A stretch of DNA of 24,918 bases from JBKHDT01 sp049974825 (GTDB lineage: Bacteria; Pseudomonadota; Gammaproteobacteria; Halothiobacillales; Halothiobacillaceae). The DNA lies in assembly GCA_049974825.1 (NCBI GenBank), contig JBNGDJ010000027.1, positions 1-24,918 of the forward strand. Reading direction: 5' to 3'. Shown here piece after piece: positions 6,719-13,328 of this stretch (its first letter is position 1; every line of letters starts with the position of its first letter). The notes under the pieces are model-generated. The model saw nothing but the letters and a program-made list of their open reading frames with translations, was not told the origin of the DNA and made no database searches. Made by a program: the position numbers and the translations under genes.

Positions 6719-8881
6719 ATGACAAGCAACGGCAAATGCCCGGTGATGCACGGGGGCAACACGGCATCCGGAAATACCAACATGGCCTGGTGGCCGAACG
6801 CCCTGAACCTCGACATCCTGCACCAGCACGACCGGAAGACCGACCCGATGGGGGCGGATTTCGATTATCGCGCTGAACTGAAAAAGCTCGACGTGGCGGC
6901 GCTCAAGAAAGACCTGGTCGCGCTGATGACCGACAGCCAGGACTGGTGGCCCGCGGACTGGGGGCATTACGGCGGGTTGATGATCCGCATGGCCTGGCAC
7001 GCTGCCGGCACCTACCGGGTGGCCGACGGCCGGGGCGGCGGCGGAACGGGCAATCAGCGCTTTGCCCCGCTCAATTCCTGGCCGGACAACGTCAACCTCG
7101 ACAAGGCCCGTCGTCTTTTGTGGCCGATCAAGAAGAAGTACGGCAACCGGATCAGCTGGGCGGATCTGATCATCCTCGCCGGCAACGTGGCCTACGAGTC
7201 GATGGGGCTGAAAACCTTCGGCTTCTCATTTGGCCGGGAGGATATCTGGCACCCGGAAAAGGACATCTACTGGGGCGCGGAAAAGGAATGGCTGGCCCCC
7301 AGTGATGCGCGATATGAAGATGTCGGCAATCCGGCCACCATGGAAAACCCGCTGGCGGCGGTACAGATGGGCCTGATCTACGTGAACCCTGAAGGCGTGA
7401 ATGGCGAGCCCGACCCGCTCAAGACGGCAGAGCAGGTTCGCGAGACCTTTGCGCGGATGGCCATGAATGACGAGGAAACCGTCGCCCTGACCGCAGGCGG
7501 GCACACGGTGGGCAAGTGTCACGGCAACGGGGATGCGGCCGATCTGGGGCCAGAGCCTGAAGCGGCTGACCTGGAAGAGCAGGGACTTGGCTGGAACAAC
7601 CACAAGCGACGCGGCATCGGGCGGGATACGGTGACCAGTGGAATCGAAGGCGCCTGGACCACCCATCCGACGCGCTGGGACAACGGGTATTTCCACCTGC
7701 TGCTCAATTACGACTGGGAGCTCAAGAAAAGCCCCGCCGGAGCCTGGCAGTGGGAGCCTGTGAACATTCGCGAGGAGGATCGGCCCGTGGATGTGGAGGA
7801 TCCGTCCATCCGCCACAATCCCATCATGACTGATGCGGACATGGCCATGAAGATGGACCCGGCCTACCGCGAGATTTCCGAGCGTTTCTACAACGATCCG
7901 GACTACTTCAGCGAAGTTTTCGCCCGTGCCTGGTTCAAGCTGACCCACCGCGACATGGGCCCGAAAACCCGCTATTTCGGCCCGGAAGTGCCCGAGGAGG
8001 ACCTGATCTGGCAGGATCCCGTTCCTGCTGGCAACACCGACTATGATGTGGCCACCGTCAAGGCGCGGATTGCCGAGTCGGGCCTGCCTGTTGGGGAGCT
8101 GGTCGCCACCGCCTGGGATAGCGCAAGGACCTTCCGTGGTTCCGACATGCGCGGCGGCGCCAATGGCGCCCGCATCCGGCTGGCGCCCCAGAAAGACTGG
8201 GCCGGCAACGAGCCCGAGCGCCTGGCGCGGGTGCTCTCAGTGCTTGAGCCGATTGCCGCCGAGAGCGGGGCCAGCGTGGCGGACGTGATCGTCCTGGCGG
8301 GCAATGTCGGCATCGAACAGGCCGCCCGCGCGGCGGGGTACAACATCGAGGTACCCTTCGCCCCAGGCCGCGGTGACGCGACCGACGAGATGACCGATGC
8401 TGAATCCTTCGAGCCGCTCGAGCCCGTGGCAGACGGGTACCGAAACTGGCTCAAGAAGGACTACGTGGTCCAGCCGGAGGAACTGCTGCTCGACCGCACC
8501 CAGCTGCTTGGTCTGACCGCAGTGGAAATGACCGTCCTGATCGGCGGGATGCGGATGCTTGAAACCAACCACGGCGGGTCGTCCGATGGTGTCTTTACCG
8601 ACCGGCCCGGCGTGCTGAGCAATGACTTCTTCGTCAACCTGACCGACATGGGCAACACCTGGCAGCCCACCGGCCGGAACAGCTACGAAGTGCGGGATCG
8701 GCGCACTGGCGAGGTCAAGTGGACGGCGACCCGCGTGGACCTCGTGTTCGGCTCCAATTCCATCCTGCGGGCGTACGCTGAGGTTTATGCCCAGGACGAC
8801 AACCGCGAGAAGTTCGTCAAGGACTTTGTCGCTGCCTGGACCCGAGTCATGAATGCCGACCGTTTCGATCTGCACGGCTGA
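6719..8881 (+). CDS. katG: Catalase-peroxidase KatG
   Basis: This bifunctional haem catalase-peroxidase removes hydrogen peroxide and is 720 residues long, within the usual 720-750. The distal pocket R90, W93 and H94 is in MIRMAWHAAG. The Trp-Tyr-Met adduct needed for catalase activity is W93, Y221 (LIYVNPEG) and M247 (ARMAMND). The proximal haem ligand is H262 in GGHTVGKCHG. The second, non-catalytic peroxidase-like half follows and ends normally in FDLHG. The ATG at 6719 is chosen because GGGAGGAGA lies 6-14 bases upstream and the protein then starts like family members; the frame is open further upstream but without conserved residues. The gene is monocistronic: a divergent kinase gene lies upstream and a strong terminator follows at 8924. 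Regulation by peroxide through OxyR is likely. Confidence 0.97.
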   Translation: MTSNGKCPVMHGGNTASGNTNMAWWPNALNLDILHQHDRKTDPMGADFDYRAELKKLDVAALKKDLVALMTDSQDWWPADWGHYGGLMIRMAWHAAGTYRVADGRGGGGTGNQRFAPLNSWPDNVNLDKARRLLWPIKKKYGNRISWADLIILAGNVAYESMGLKTFGFSFGREDIWHPEKDIYWGAEKEWLAPSDARYEDVGNPATMENPLAAVQMGLIYVNPEGVNGEPDPLKTAEQVRETFARMAMNDEETVALTAGGHTVGKCHGNGDAADLGPEPEAADLEEQGLGWNNHKRRGIGRDTVTSGIEGAWTTHPTRWDNGYFHLLLNYDWELKKSPAGAWQWEPVNIREEDRPVDVEDPSIRHNPIMTDADMAMKMDPAYREISERFYNDPDYFSEVFARAWFKLTHRDMGPKTRYFGPEVPEEDLIWQDPVPAGNTDYDVATVKARIAESGLPVGELVATAWDSARTFRGSDMRGGANGARIRLAPQKDWAGNEPERLARVLSVLEPIAAESGASVADVIVLAGNVGIEQAARAAGYNIEVPFAPGRGDATDEMTDAESFEPLEPVADGYRNWLKKDYVVQPEELLLDRTQLLGLTAVEMTVLIGGMRMLETNHGGSSDGVFTDRPGVLSNDFFVNLTDMGNTWQPTGRNSYEVRDRRTGEVKWTATRVDLVFGSNSILRAYAEVYAQDDNREKFVKDFVAAWTRVMNADRFDLHG

Positions 8882-8923
8882 CGAGGTCGCGCCGACCAAG
8901 CGCCCGATTGACACTTGACGTGA

Positions 8924-8969
8924 GCAAAAACTGCTCGAGGTCTGGGAAGACTTCGGGCAGTTTTTTTGC
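8924..8969 (+). terminator. Rho-independent terminator of katG
   Basis: GCAAAAACTGC (8924-8934) pairs with GCAGTTTTTTTGC (8957-8969), and the inner arms CGAGGTCT and AGACTTCG extend the stem with one G-U pair. A run of seven Ts follows the GC-rich part. It lies 43 bp after the katG stop. The A-run on the other arm would let it work on the opposite strand too. Confidence 0.88.
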
Positions 8970-9050
8970 CAGCGCGTTTTGTGAGCAGACCCCGGCCAGA
9001 TGCGTTTGCCGCGGGTAGCATCGACCGCAACATGGTTTTGAGGCCGGTGT

Positions 9051-9253
9051 CTAAGGAAACTCTGCACAAATCCATCCATGGATTTGTGGGCTACCGCCAG
9101 CTGAACGCGTCAGCTGGCAGTAGCCCGCGTTCAGAGACACCCGGGCCGATACATGCTCGGCCCGGGCTCGGCAATTCAATGGCTTGCGCCATTGTGCGGC
9201 AGGGCATCCGAGCCCTGCACGGGAAGGTCTGCATTCGTGCAGACCTTCCCTTG
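9051..9253 (+). repeat. Multi-hairpin repeat, copy R1 (complete)
   Basis: A complete 203-bp element with imperfect terminal inverted repeats: the left end reads CTAAGGAAACTCTGCAC, and the right end complement reads CAAGGGAAGGTCTGCAC. The hairpins in order are CACAAATCCAT-CC-ATGGATTTGTG (9065-9088); a copy-specific 17-bp stem with one mismatch (9088-9104 with 9110-9126); CCCGGGCCGA-TACATGC-TCGGCCCGGG (9140-9166); CAATGGC-TTGC-GCCATTG (about 9177-9194); CAGGGC with GCCCTG (about 9200-9217); and a perfect 13-bp stem with a TTCG loop (9221-9250). No reading frame is conserved between copies. Confidence 0.88.
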
Positions 9254-9279
9254 CCAGAAAGGATCAGGCAAGTCAGAAT
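9251..9279 (+). promoter_or_regulatory. Candidate promoter of tRNA-Leu
   Basis: TTGCCA (9251-9256, five of six -35 bases) and CAGAAT (9274-9279, four of six -10 bases) are spaced 17 bp. Initiation near 9286 would fit the tRNA 5' end at 9290 with a very short leader. The TTG of the -35 box is the last three bases of repeat R1. Confidence 0.45.
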
Positions 9280-9289
9280 CGCAGCCCAC

Positions 9290-9376
9290 GCCGGGGTGGT
9301 GGAACTGGTAGACACACGAGACTTAAAATCTCGAGGACTTCGGTCCGTGCGGGTTCGAGTCCCGCCCTCGGCACCA
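9290..9376 (+). tRNA. tRNA-Leu(UAA)
   Basis: This is an 87-nt class II tRNA with an encoded CCA end. The acceptor arm GCCGGGG (9290-9296) pairs with CCTCGGC (9366-9372). The anticodon stem CGAGA/TCTCG encloses loop CTTAAAA, giving anticodon TAA, which reads UUA leucine codons. The variable arm and T-arm (GCGGGTTCGAGTCCCGC) are intact. It lies between repeats R1 and R2 with no adjoining tRNA. Confidence 0.96.
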
Positions 9377-9385
9377 TGGAATTCA

Positions 9386-9546
9386 TTGGGGAAAGCCTGC
9401 ACAAGGCCATCCCTGGGCTTTGTGGAGAGACGCCCGGGCAGGTACATGCTCGGCCCGGGCTCCGCAATTCAATGACTTGCGCCGTTGCGCGGCAGTGCTT
9501 CCATGCCCCAATCGGGAATCTGAAGCATTCGTGCAGAGATTTCCTG
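9386..9546 (+). repeat. Multi-hairpin repeat, copy R2
   Basis: This is a diverged, shorter copy (about 161 bp) in the same orientation as R1. It begins GGGGAAAGCCTGCACAAGG and ends GTGCAGAGATTTCCTGG. It retains the GC-rich hairpin with the conserved TACATGC loop between GCCCGGGC and GCCCGGGC arms, a degenerate CAATGAC/GCCGTTG hairpin, and the ATGCCCCAATCGGGAATCTG segment otherwise seen in R0 and R4. It starts 10 bp after the tRNA-Leu 3' end, where it might aid tRNA transcript termination or trimming. Confidence 0.8.
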
Positions 9547-9685
9547 GCTGCCCCGAGCACCGCGGCAGACATGGCCGCCACTTGAAATACTGCCCTTCCG
9601 CCCCCAGATTCAGCCGGTCACGCGAACACGTCCCTGTGTGCCGCGACCTGCTTGAAAGCCTTCAACTTCATCTGGAGTACACGCC

Positions 9686-10549
9686 ATGTCCGAGTCTGCC
9701 CACGTGTTTGCCGTCACGGAACAGGATTTCACCGCTCGGGTCCTTGAGGCCTCGCGCGAAAAGCCGGTGGTCGTCGACTTCTGGGCCGCCTGGTGCGGCC
9801 CCTGCCAGTCCCTGATGCCCCTGCTGACCGGGATCGTTGAATCCTACGGGGGCGAGGTCCTGCTCGCCAAGGTCAACACCGACGAGGAACAGAACCTCGC
9901 AGGTCAGTACGGGATTCGTTCCCTGCCCACGGTGATGGTCTTCAAGGATGGACGTCCCGTGGATCAGTTCATGGGTGTTCAGCCGGAATCGGAAATCCGC
10001 GCGATGATCGATCGACATGTCACGCGGGAGTCCGACCTGCTGCGCCGCAAGGCCCACCAGGTGCACGCGGCCGGGGCTGTCGACCAAGCTTTGGAATTGC
10101 TGCGCGAGGCCAACCGCATGGACCCGGAAAACGCGGACGTGCTGCTGGACATCGCCCGAATCATGGGCAACCAGGGCCAGTTCGACGAGGCATTCGAGAT
10201 TCTCTCTGCCCTGCCCGTGGCGGTGGCAGAACGCGACGATGTCAAGGAACTCAAGGCCCAGTTGCGCATGGCCAGCCAGGCGGTCGGCGCACCGGACCGC
10301 TCCGAGCTTGTGGCGCGGATCGAGGCGGATCCGGCCGACCTGGAGGCACGGGAGAAACTTTCCTCCAGGCTGGCGATGGAAGGTGACCACGCCGGTGCCG
10401 CCGAGCAGCTGTACCAGATCATGCTCCGCGACCGCAGCTACAACGATGAGGCCGGCCGCAAGGGGCTGCTGGAGATTTTCGAAATGCTCGGCGCCGAGCA
10501 TCCTGTTACCAGGCAGTATCGCAGCAAGATGTTCGGGCTTCTTTACTGA
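9686..10549 (+). CDS. cnoX: Thioredoxin-TPR redox chaperone, CnoX/YbbN type
   Basis: This 287-residue protein has an N-terminal thioredoxin fold (about 7-112) with active site W36-CGPC-40 and the cis-Pro segment RSLPTVMVF. A tetratricopeptide-like helical domain fills the rest (about 118-287), including a C-terminal TPR_20-type region ending TRQYRSKMFGLLY. In E. coli, CnoX/YbbN is a holdase working with GroEL under oxidative stress and lacks the full CxxC; here both cysteines are present, as in the Caulobacter type, so oxidoreductase activity is likely. The start ATG has GGAG about eight bases upstream. It appears monocistronic and converges with the AAA+ gene, with a repeat hairpin between the two stops. 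Confidence 0.9.
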   Translation: MSESAHVFAVTEQDFTARVLEASREKPVVVDFWAAWCGPCQSLMPLLTGIVESYGGEVLLAKVNTDEEQNLAGQYGIRSLPTVMVFKDGRPVDQFMGVQPESEIRAMIDRHVTRESDLLRRKAHQVHAAGAVDQALELLREANRMDPENADVLLDIARIMGNQGQFDEAFEILSALPVAVAERDDVKELKAQLRMASQAVGAPDRSELVARIEADPADLEAREKLSSRLAMEGDHAGAAEQLYQIMLRDRSYNDEAGRKGLLEIFEMLGAEHPVTRQYRSKMFGLLY

Positions 10550-10641
10550 CCTGCGAAGGTCCGAGCCAAGGCAGGCCATCCAGCGCAAGGCTTTGGGTGG
10601 CCTGAGCCACCATCGAACAAGGCATCGTGTCTTGGCGCGTC

Positions 10642-10687
10642 CAAGCCCTGCACGGGAAGGTCTGCATTCGTGCAGACCTTGCCTAAG
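10642..10687. repeat. Solo terminal hairpin of the repeat family between convergent genes
   Basis: GGGAAGGTCTGCA (10654-10666), loop TTCG (10667-10670) and TGCAGACCTTGCC (10671-10683) form a 13-bp stem with one mismatch. It matches the right end of R1 and R3, including the preceding AAGCCCTGCAC, but the rest of the element is absent. It lies between the stops of cnoX (10549) and the AAA+ gene (10683) and could act as a bidirectional transcript end. The AAA+ TAG stop lies in its last bases. Confidence 0.75.
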
Positions 10688-12188
10688 CCTTGCCCGAATC
10701 GCCCTTGACGGGACCGGAGGCGTTGACTGCCCGCTTGAAGCACCAGTTGCGGATCTCCTTGATCTGTTCGACCATGGTCCGCGAGAGCGGCACGGTATCG
10801 ACTGCATTGTGGACGATATCCCGCTCGGTAAATGTCCGCCCTGCCGCGTAGGCATCCATCCGCGCCGACTTGACGACCTGCTCGATCTCGGCGCCGCTCC
10901 ATCCCTGGGTCGACGCCGCAAGATACCCCAGATCGAACTGCGCCAGGTCACCTCCCTGGCGTCGAATGTGAATGGCCAGAATCTCCCGGCGTTCCTCGTC
11001 CGTGGGCAGGTCCAGGAAAAACAGCTGGTCGAACCGGCCCTTGCGCATGAGCTCGGCCGGCAACTGCTGGATCCGGTTGGCCGTGGCGGCCACGAACACC
11101 TTGGGCGACTTTTCCTGCAACCAGGTCAGAAAACTTGAGAAGATGGTGGTTCGGCCACCCTCGCCGCCCATGGCGTCGTATCCGAAGGCATTTTCAAGCT
11201 CGTCGATCCACAGCACCACCGGGGCGATTTGTTCGGCGATCCGGGTGGCGCGCTCGAAGGCGTACTCTGGGGTCCCGAAAGAGCCCGAAAGCACCAGCGA
11301 CATGTCCAGGCGTACCAGAGGCAGTGACCATGCGGCTGCAACGGCCTTGGCCGCCATGCTCTTGCCGCAACCGCTGACCCCCATGAAAAGAATGCCCGCC
11401 GGCAAGGGAATCTGATCCCGATAGGCCTGCGCCGAAAAAAGCGTGCGCCGCTGTGAGACCCACTGCTTGAGGTTCTGCAACCCGCCGATTGAATCCAGGC
11501 TGACGGACGACGGGTAGAACTGCAGGCAGCGCTCCTTTTGAAGAACCTGTGCTTTCTCCTCTTGAATTTCCCGCATCAGGTTGATTTCGTCGGGCAGGTG
11601 CCCGCCCCGGAACAGCCGGGCGGCCAGGTGGCTGATCTCGTCCAGCGACAATCCGCGCAAGCGCGCTGCCAGCCGCCCTCGCAGTGTCTCGTCAAGCGAG
11701 CCGGCTTGCGGGTGACGAGCCAGGGTGGCCATGATCTCCACCTCGTCCGGTGGCTCAAGGGTCACCACGAACACTTCCTTGCCGACGACATCGGGCAACG
11801 CGAGCTCGGGGTAGGTCATGAACACCACATTGCGCGTCCCCTGCAACTGCTGGTAAAGCTCGCGCACGGCCCGGTGCAGTGTCGGATCCTGCATCAGCCA
11901 GACGGGGAAATCGTGCAGCAGATAAATGGCCGGGTCACCGCTTCCGGCACGCGCCAGAATCCATTCGATCACCGCCAGCGGCTCACGGGTCGCTTTCGGG
12001 TCGTGGTCGAGTCCGCGGGTCACGGACCAGTGATGGACCTGTCCGCCCTCACCCAGCCAGCCACGGACAATCGACGGCATCAGTTGAGCCACTTGCTGCT
12101 CATCGGGCGTGATGAGGTAAAACAGCGGGTAGCGCGAGGCGAGTCCCCGCGCAATGGCGCGGGTGGCGGAATTGTCGAGAACGGTCAT
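10683..12188 (-). CDS. AAA+ ATPase, Ycf46-like
   Basis: This 501-residue protein has a divergent N-terminal domain (1-225, including LLHDF at about 90-94, which looks like a degenerate NTPase motif) and one canonical AAA+ module. That module has Walker A GVSGCGKS (270-277), Walker B VVLWIDE (324-330), sensor 1 TANR with N371, arginine-finger candidates R382 and R385 in RKGRFD, and a C-terminal helical lid with GWSGAEIEQ. The architecture matches the Ycf46/FtsH-related AAA family, which lacks the FtsH protease and transmembrane parts; the cellular role in bacteria is poorly defined. The start has GAGGAG nine bases upstream. A terminator separates it from the upstream gene, so it is probably transcribed alone. 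Confidence 0.88.
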   Translation of the reverse strand: MTVLDNSATRAIARGLASRYPLFYLITPDEQQVAQLMPSIVRGWLGEGGQVHHWSVTRGLDHDPKATREPLAVIEWILARAGSGDPAIYLLHDFPVWLMQDPTLHRAVRELYQQLQGTRNVVFMTYPELALPDVVGKEVFVVTLEPPDEVEIMATLARHPQAGSLDETLRGRLAARLRGLSLDEISHLAARLFRGGHLPDEINLMREIQEEKAQVLQKERCLQFYPSSVSLDSIGGLQNLKQWVSQRRTLFSAQAYRDQIPLPAGILFMGVSGCGKSMAAKAVAAAWSLPLVRLDMSLVLSGSFGTPEYAFERATRIAEQIAPVVLWIDELENAFGYDAMGGEGGRTTIFSSFLTWLQEKSPKVFVAATANRIQQLPAELMRKGRFDQLFFLDLPTDEERREILAIHIRRQGGDLAQFDLGYLAASTQGWSGAEIEQVVKSARMDAYAAGRTFTERDIVHNAVDTVPLSRTMVEQIKEIRNWCFKRAVNASGPVKGDSGKA

Positions 12189-12208
12189 GACGGCATGCTC
12201 CTCGTGAA

Positions 12209-12237
12209 CAAAAAACGACCCGCGCGGGGCGGGTCGT
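12209..12237 (-). terminator. Rho-independent terminator (minus strand)
   Basis: ACGACCCGC (12215-12223) and GCGGGTCGT (12229-12237) form a perfect 9-bp stem. On the minus strand the stem is followed by six Ts (12215-12210). It ends the transcript of the host-attachment gene, whose stop is at 12315, and lies just ahead of the AAA+ start. Confidence 0.85.
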
Positions 12238-12314
12238 CATCAATCGGTCAGCTCGGTCAGATGACACCAATGACGACAACACAGACCGTGCCGATCGTCG
12301 GCAGCGGATGGCCG

Positions 12315-12806
12315 TCAAAGTGAGCGAGGCAGGGCCGCGCGAATTGCCTCCGGCTGGTGCGCGGAATAATCCTTGGCAATGTCCGCCACCATCGCCTGCT
12401 TCAAGCCATTGCCGAGCTTTTCGCGCAGCATGCCAAGAAACCGCGGAGCGGCCACAAGATAAAAGCGTTCCATCCGGCCACGCTGCTGCGCCTGCTCCAG
12501 CGCCTGCACGACCTGCTGGGCAAAACGCTGTGCCTCCACGTCCCGCGGGCTGGTATGCGGTTCGTAGGCATGCAGGGCCTCGCCTTTTCGATCCGAGGTC
12601 GCACCGGGCCGATCAGTGACCAGGTCGGCACCGGCGCTGCGACCGGCGGGGTTGAGCAGTTCCTCGACTTCCTCCAGCGCGCCCTTCGGCATGGGTCGAC
12701 TGGACGGGTTGGCGGCGCTGCCACGATAGGCACCGGCATTGTCCGTCACGCGCAAAAACCGCGCCCGTGCCGCATCCGCGACGATTACCCAGGTTTTCAT
12801 CTGCAT
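12315..12806 (-). CDS. Host-attachment / eRF1-like family protein
   Basis: This is a 163-residue protein beginning MQMKTWVIVADAARARFL, the typical opening of the family annotated as 'protein required for attachment to host cells', which shares a fold with bacterial eRF1-like proteins. Other visible segments are SPRDVEAQRFAQQVVQALEQ and FYLVAAPRFLGMLREKLG near the C-terminal half, also typical. The role is uncertain: plant-associated bacteria gave the family its name, but it is widespread in free-living ones. The start is chosen for GGAGGG four bases upstream; a second Met two codons later is also possible. A leader of about 128 nt follows a candidate promoter at 12941-12952. Confidence 0.85.
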   Translation of the reverse strand: MQMKTWVIVADAARARFLRVTDNAGAYRGSAANPSSRPMPKGALEEVEELLNPAGRSAGADLVTDRPGATSDRKGEALHAYEPHTSPRDVEAQRFAQQVVQALEQAQQRGRMERFYLVAAPRFLGMLREKLGNGLKQAMVADIAKDYSAHQPEAIRAALPRSL

Positions 12807-12940
12807 GCTTCCCTCCGGAAATGGGCTTGAGAAGCGGGCCGTGGCCCGACGGCGTACCCTGCCCCATGCCCGATGGGCTATGCCGGACGACACCGACGCG
12901 CTGCCACCAGAGGCATCAAGGACGAGGGACACGCTCTGCC

Positions 12941-12952
12941 GAGTGTAGACCC
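12941..12952 (-). promoter_or_regulatory. Candidate -10 region of the host-attachment gene
   Basis: On the minus strand this reads GGGTCTACACTC, identical over 12 bases to the katG promoter segment at 6589-6600. TCTACACT would be an extended -10 of stationary-phase type. No clear -35 is seen. Confidence 0.35.
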
Positions 12953-13018
12953 ATTCGGGGCCAGTGGCGCAAGGATTTTCATCGGAGTGTCATGAAAAAG
13001 CGGAACCAGTCGGAGGTC

Positions 13019-13101
13019 GGCAATTCAATGGCTTGCGTCATTGTGCGGCAGGGCATCCATGCCCTGCACGGGAAGGTCTGCATTCGTGCAGACCTTCCCT
13101 A
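13019..13101 (+). repeat. Multi-hairpin repeat, copy R3 (left-truncated)
   Basis: This copy starts abruptly at GGCAATTCAATGGC and lacks the left terminus and the TACAYGC hairpin. It keeps CAATGGC-TTGC-GTCATTG, CAGGGCAT-CC-ATGCCCTG (an 8-bp perfect stem) and the perfect 13-bp TTCG hairpin (13070-13099). It abuts R4, sharing the bases CCTAA at the junction. Confidence 0.85.
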
Positions 13102-13328
13102 AGGAAACTCTGCACAAATCCATCCATGGATTTGTGCAGACACGCATGGCCCGGTACACGCCCGGGCCATGCTCCGCAATTCAATGGCTTACGCCATTGA
13201 TGAGTCGAAACCCCTTTACCCGAAGGGTTGCCGCCATGGATGGCGGCAAGGGGTGTAGACCAGGGACGAATTTGGGGCATCCCTGCCCGAATCGGGAAAC
13301 TGAAGCATTTGTGCAGAGTTTCCCTAGG
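13098..13328 (+). repeat. Multi-hairpin repeat, copy R4 (complete, long form)
   Basis: This 231-bp element has 22-bp terminal inverted repeats that differ at one position (13098-13119 against 13307-13328). The hairpins in order are a 15-bp perfect stem around CC (13109-13140); GCATGGCCCGG-TACACGC-CCGGGCCATGC (13144-13172); CAATGGC-TTAC-GCCATTG; CCCTT/AAGGG; and CTTGCCGCCAT-GG-ATGGCGGCAAG. It ends with the segment shared with R0 and the right terminus. Its terminal CTAG supplies the TAG stop of malQ at 13326-13324. Confidence 0.9.

Noticed and set aside
9051..9253. Small protein genes inside the repeats
   Set aside because: Open frames cross the hairpins but are not conserved in frame between copies and have no ribosome sites.
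9581..9591. Extended -10 (TGAAATACT) ahead of cnoX
   Set aside because: Only four of six -10 bases match and there is no -35; too weak to list.
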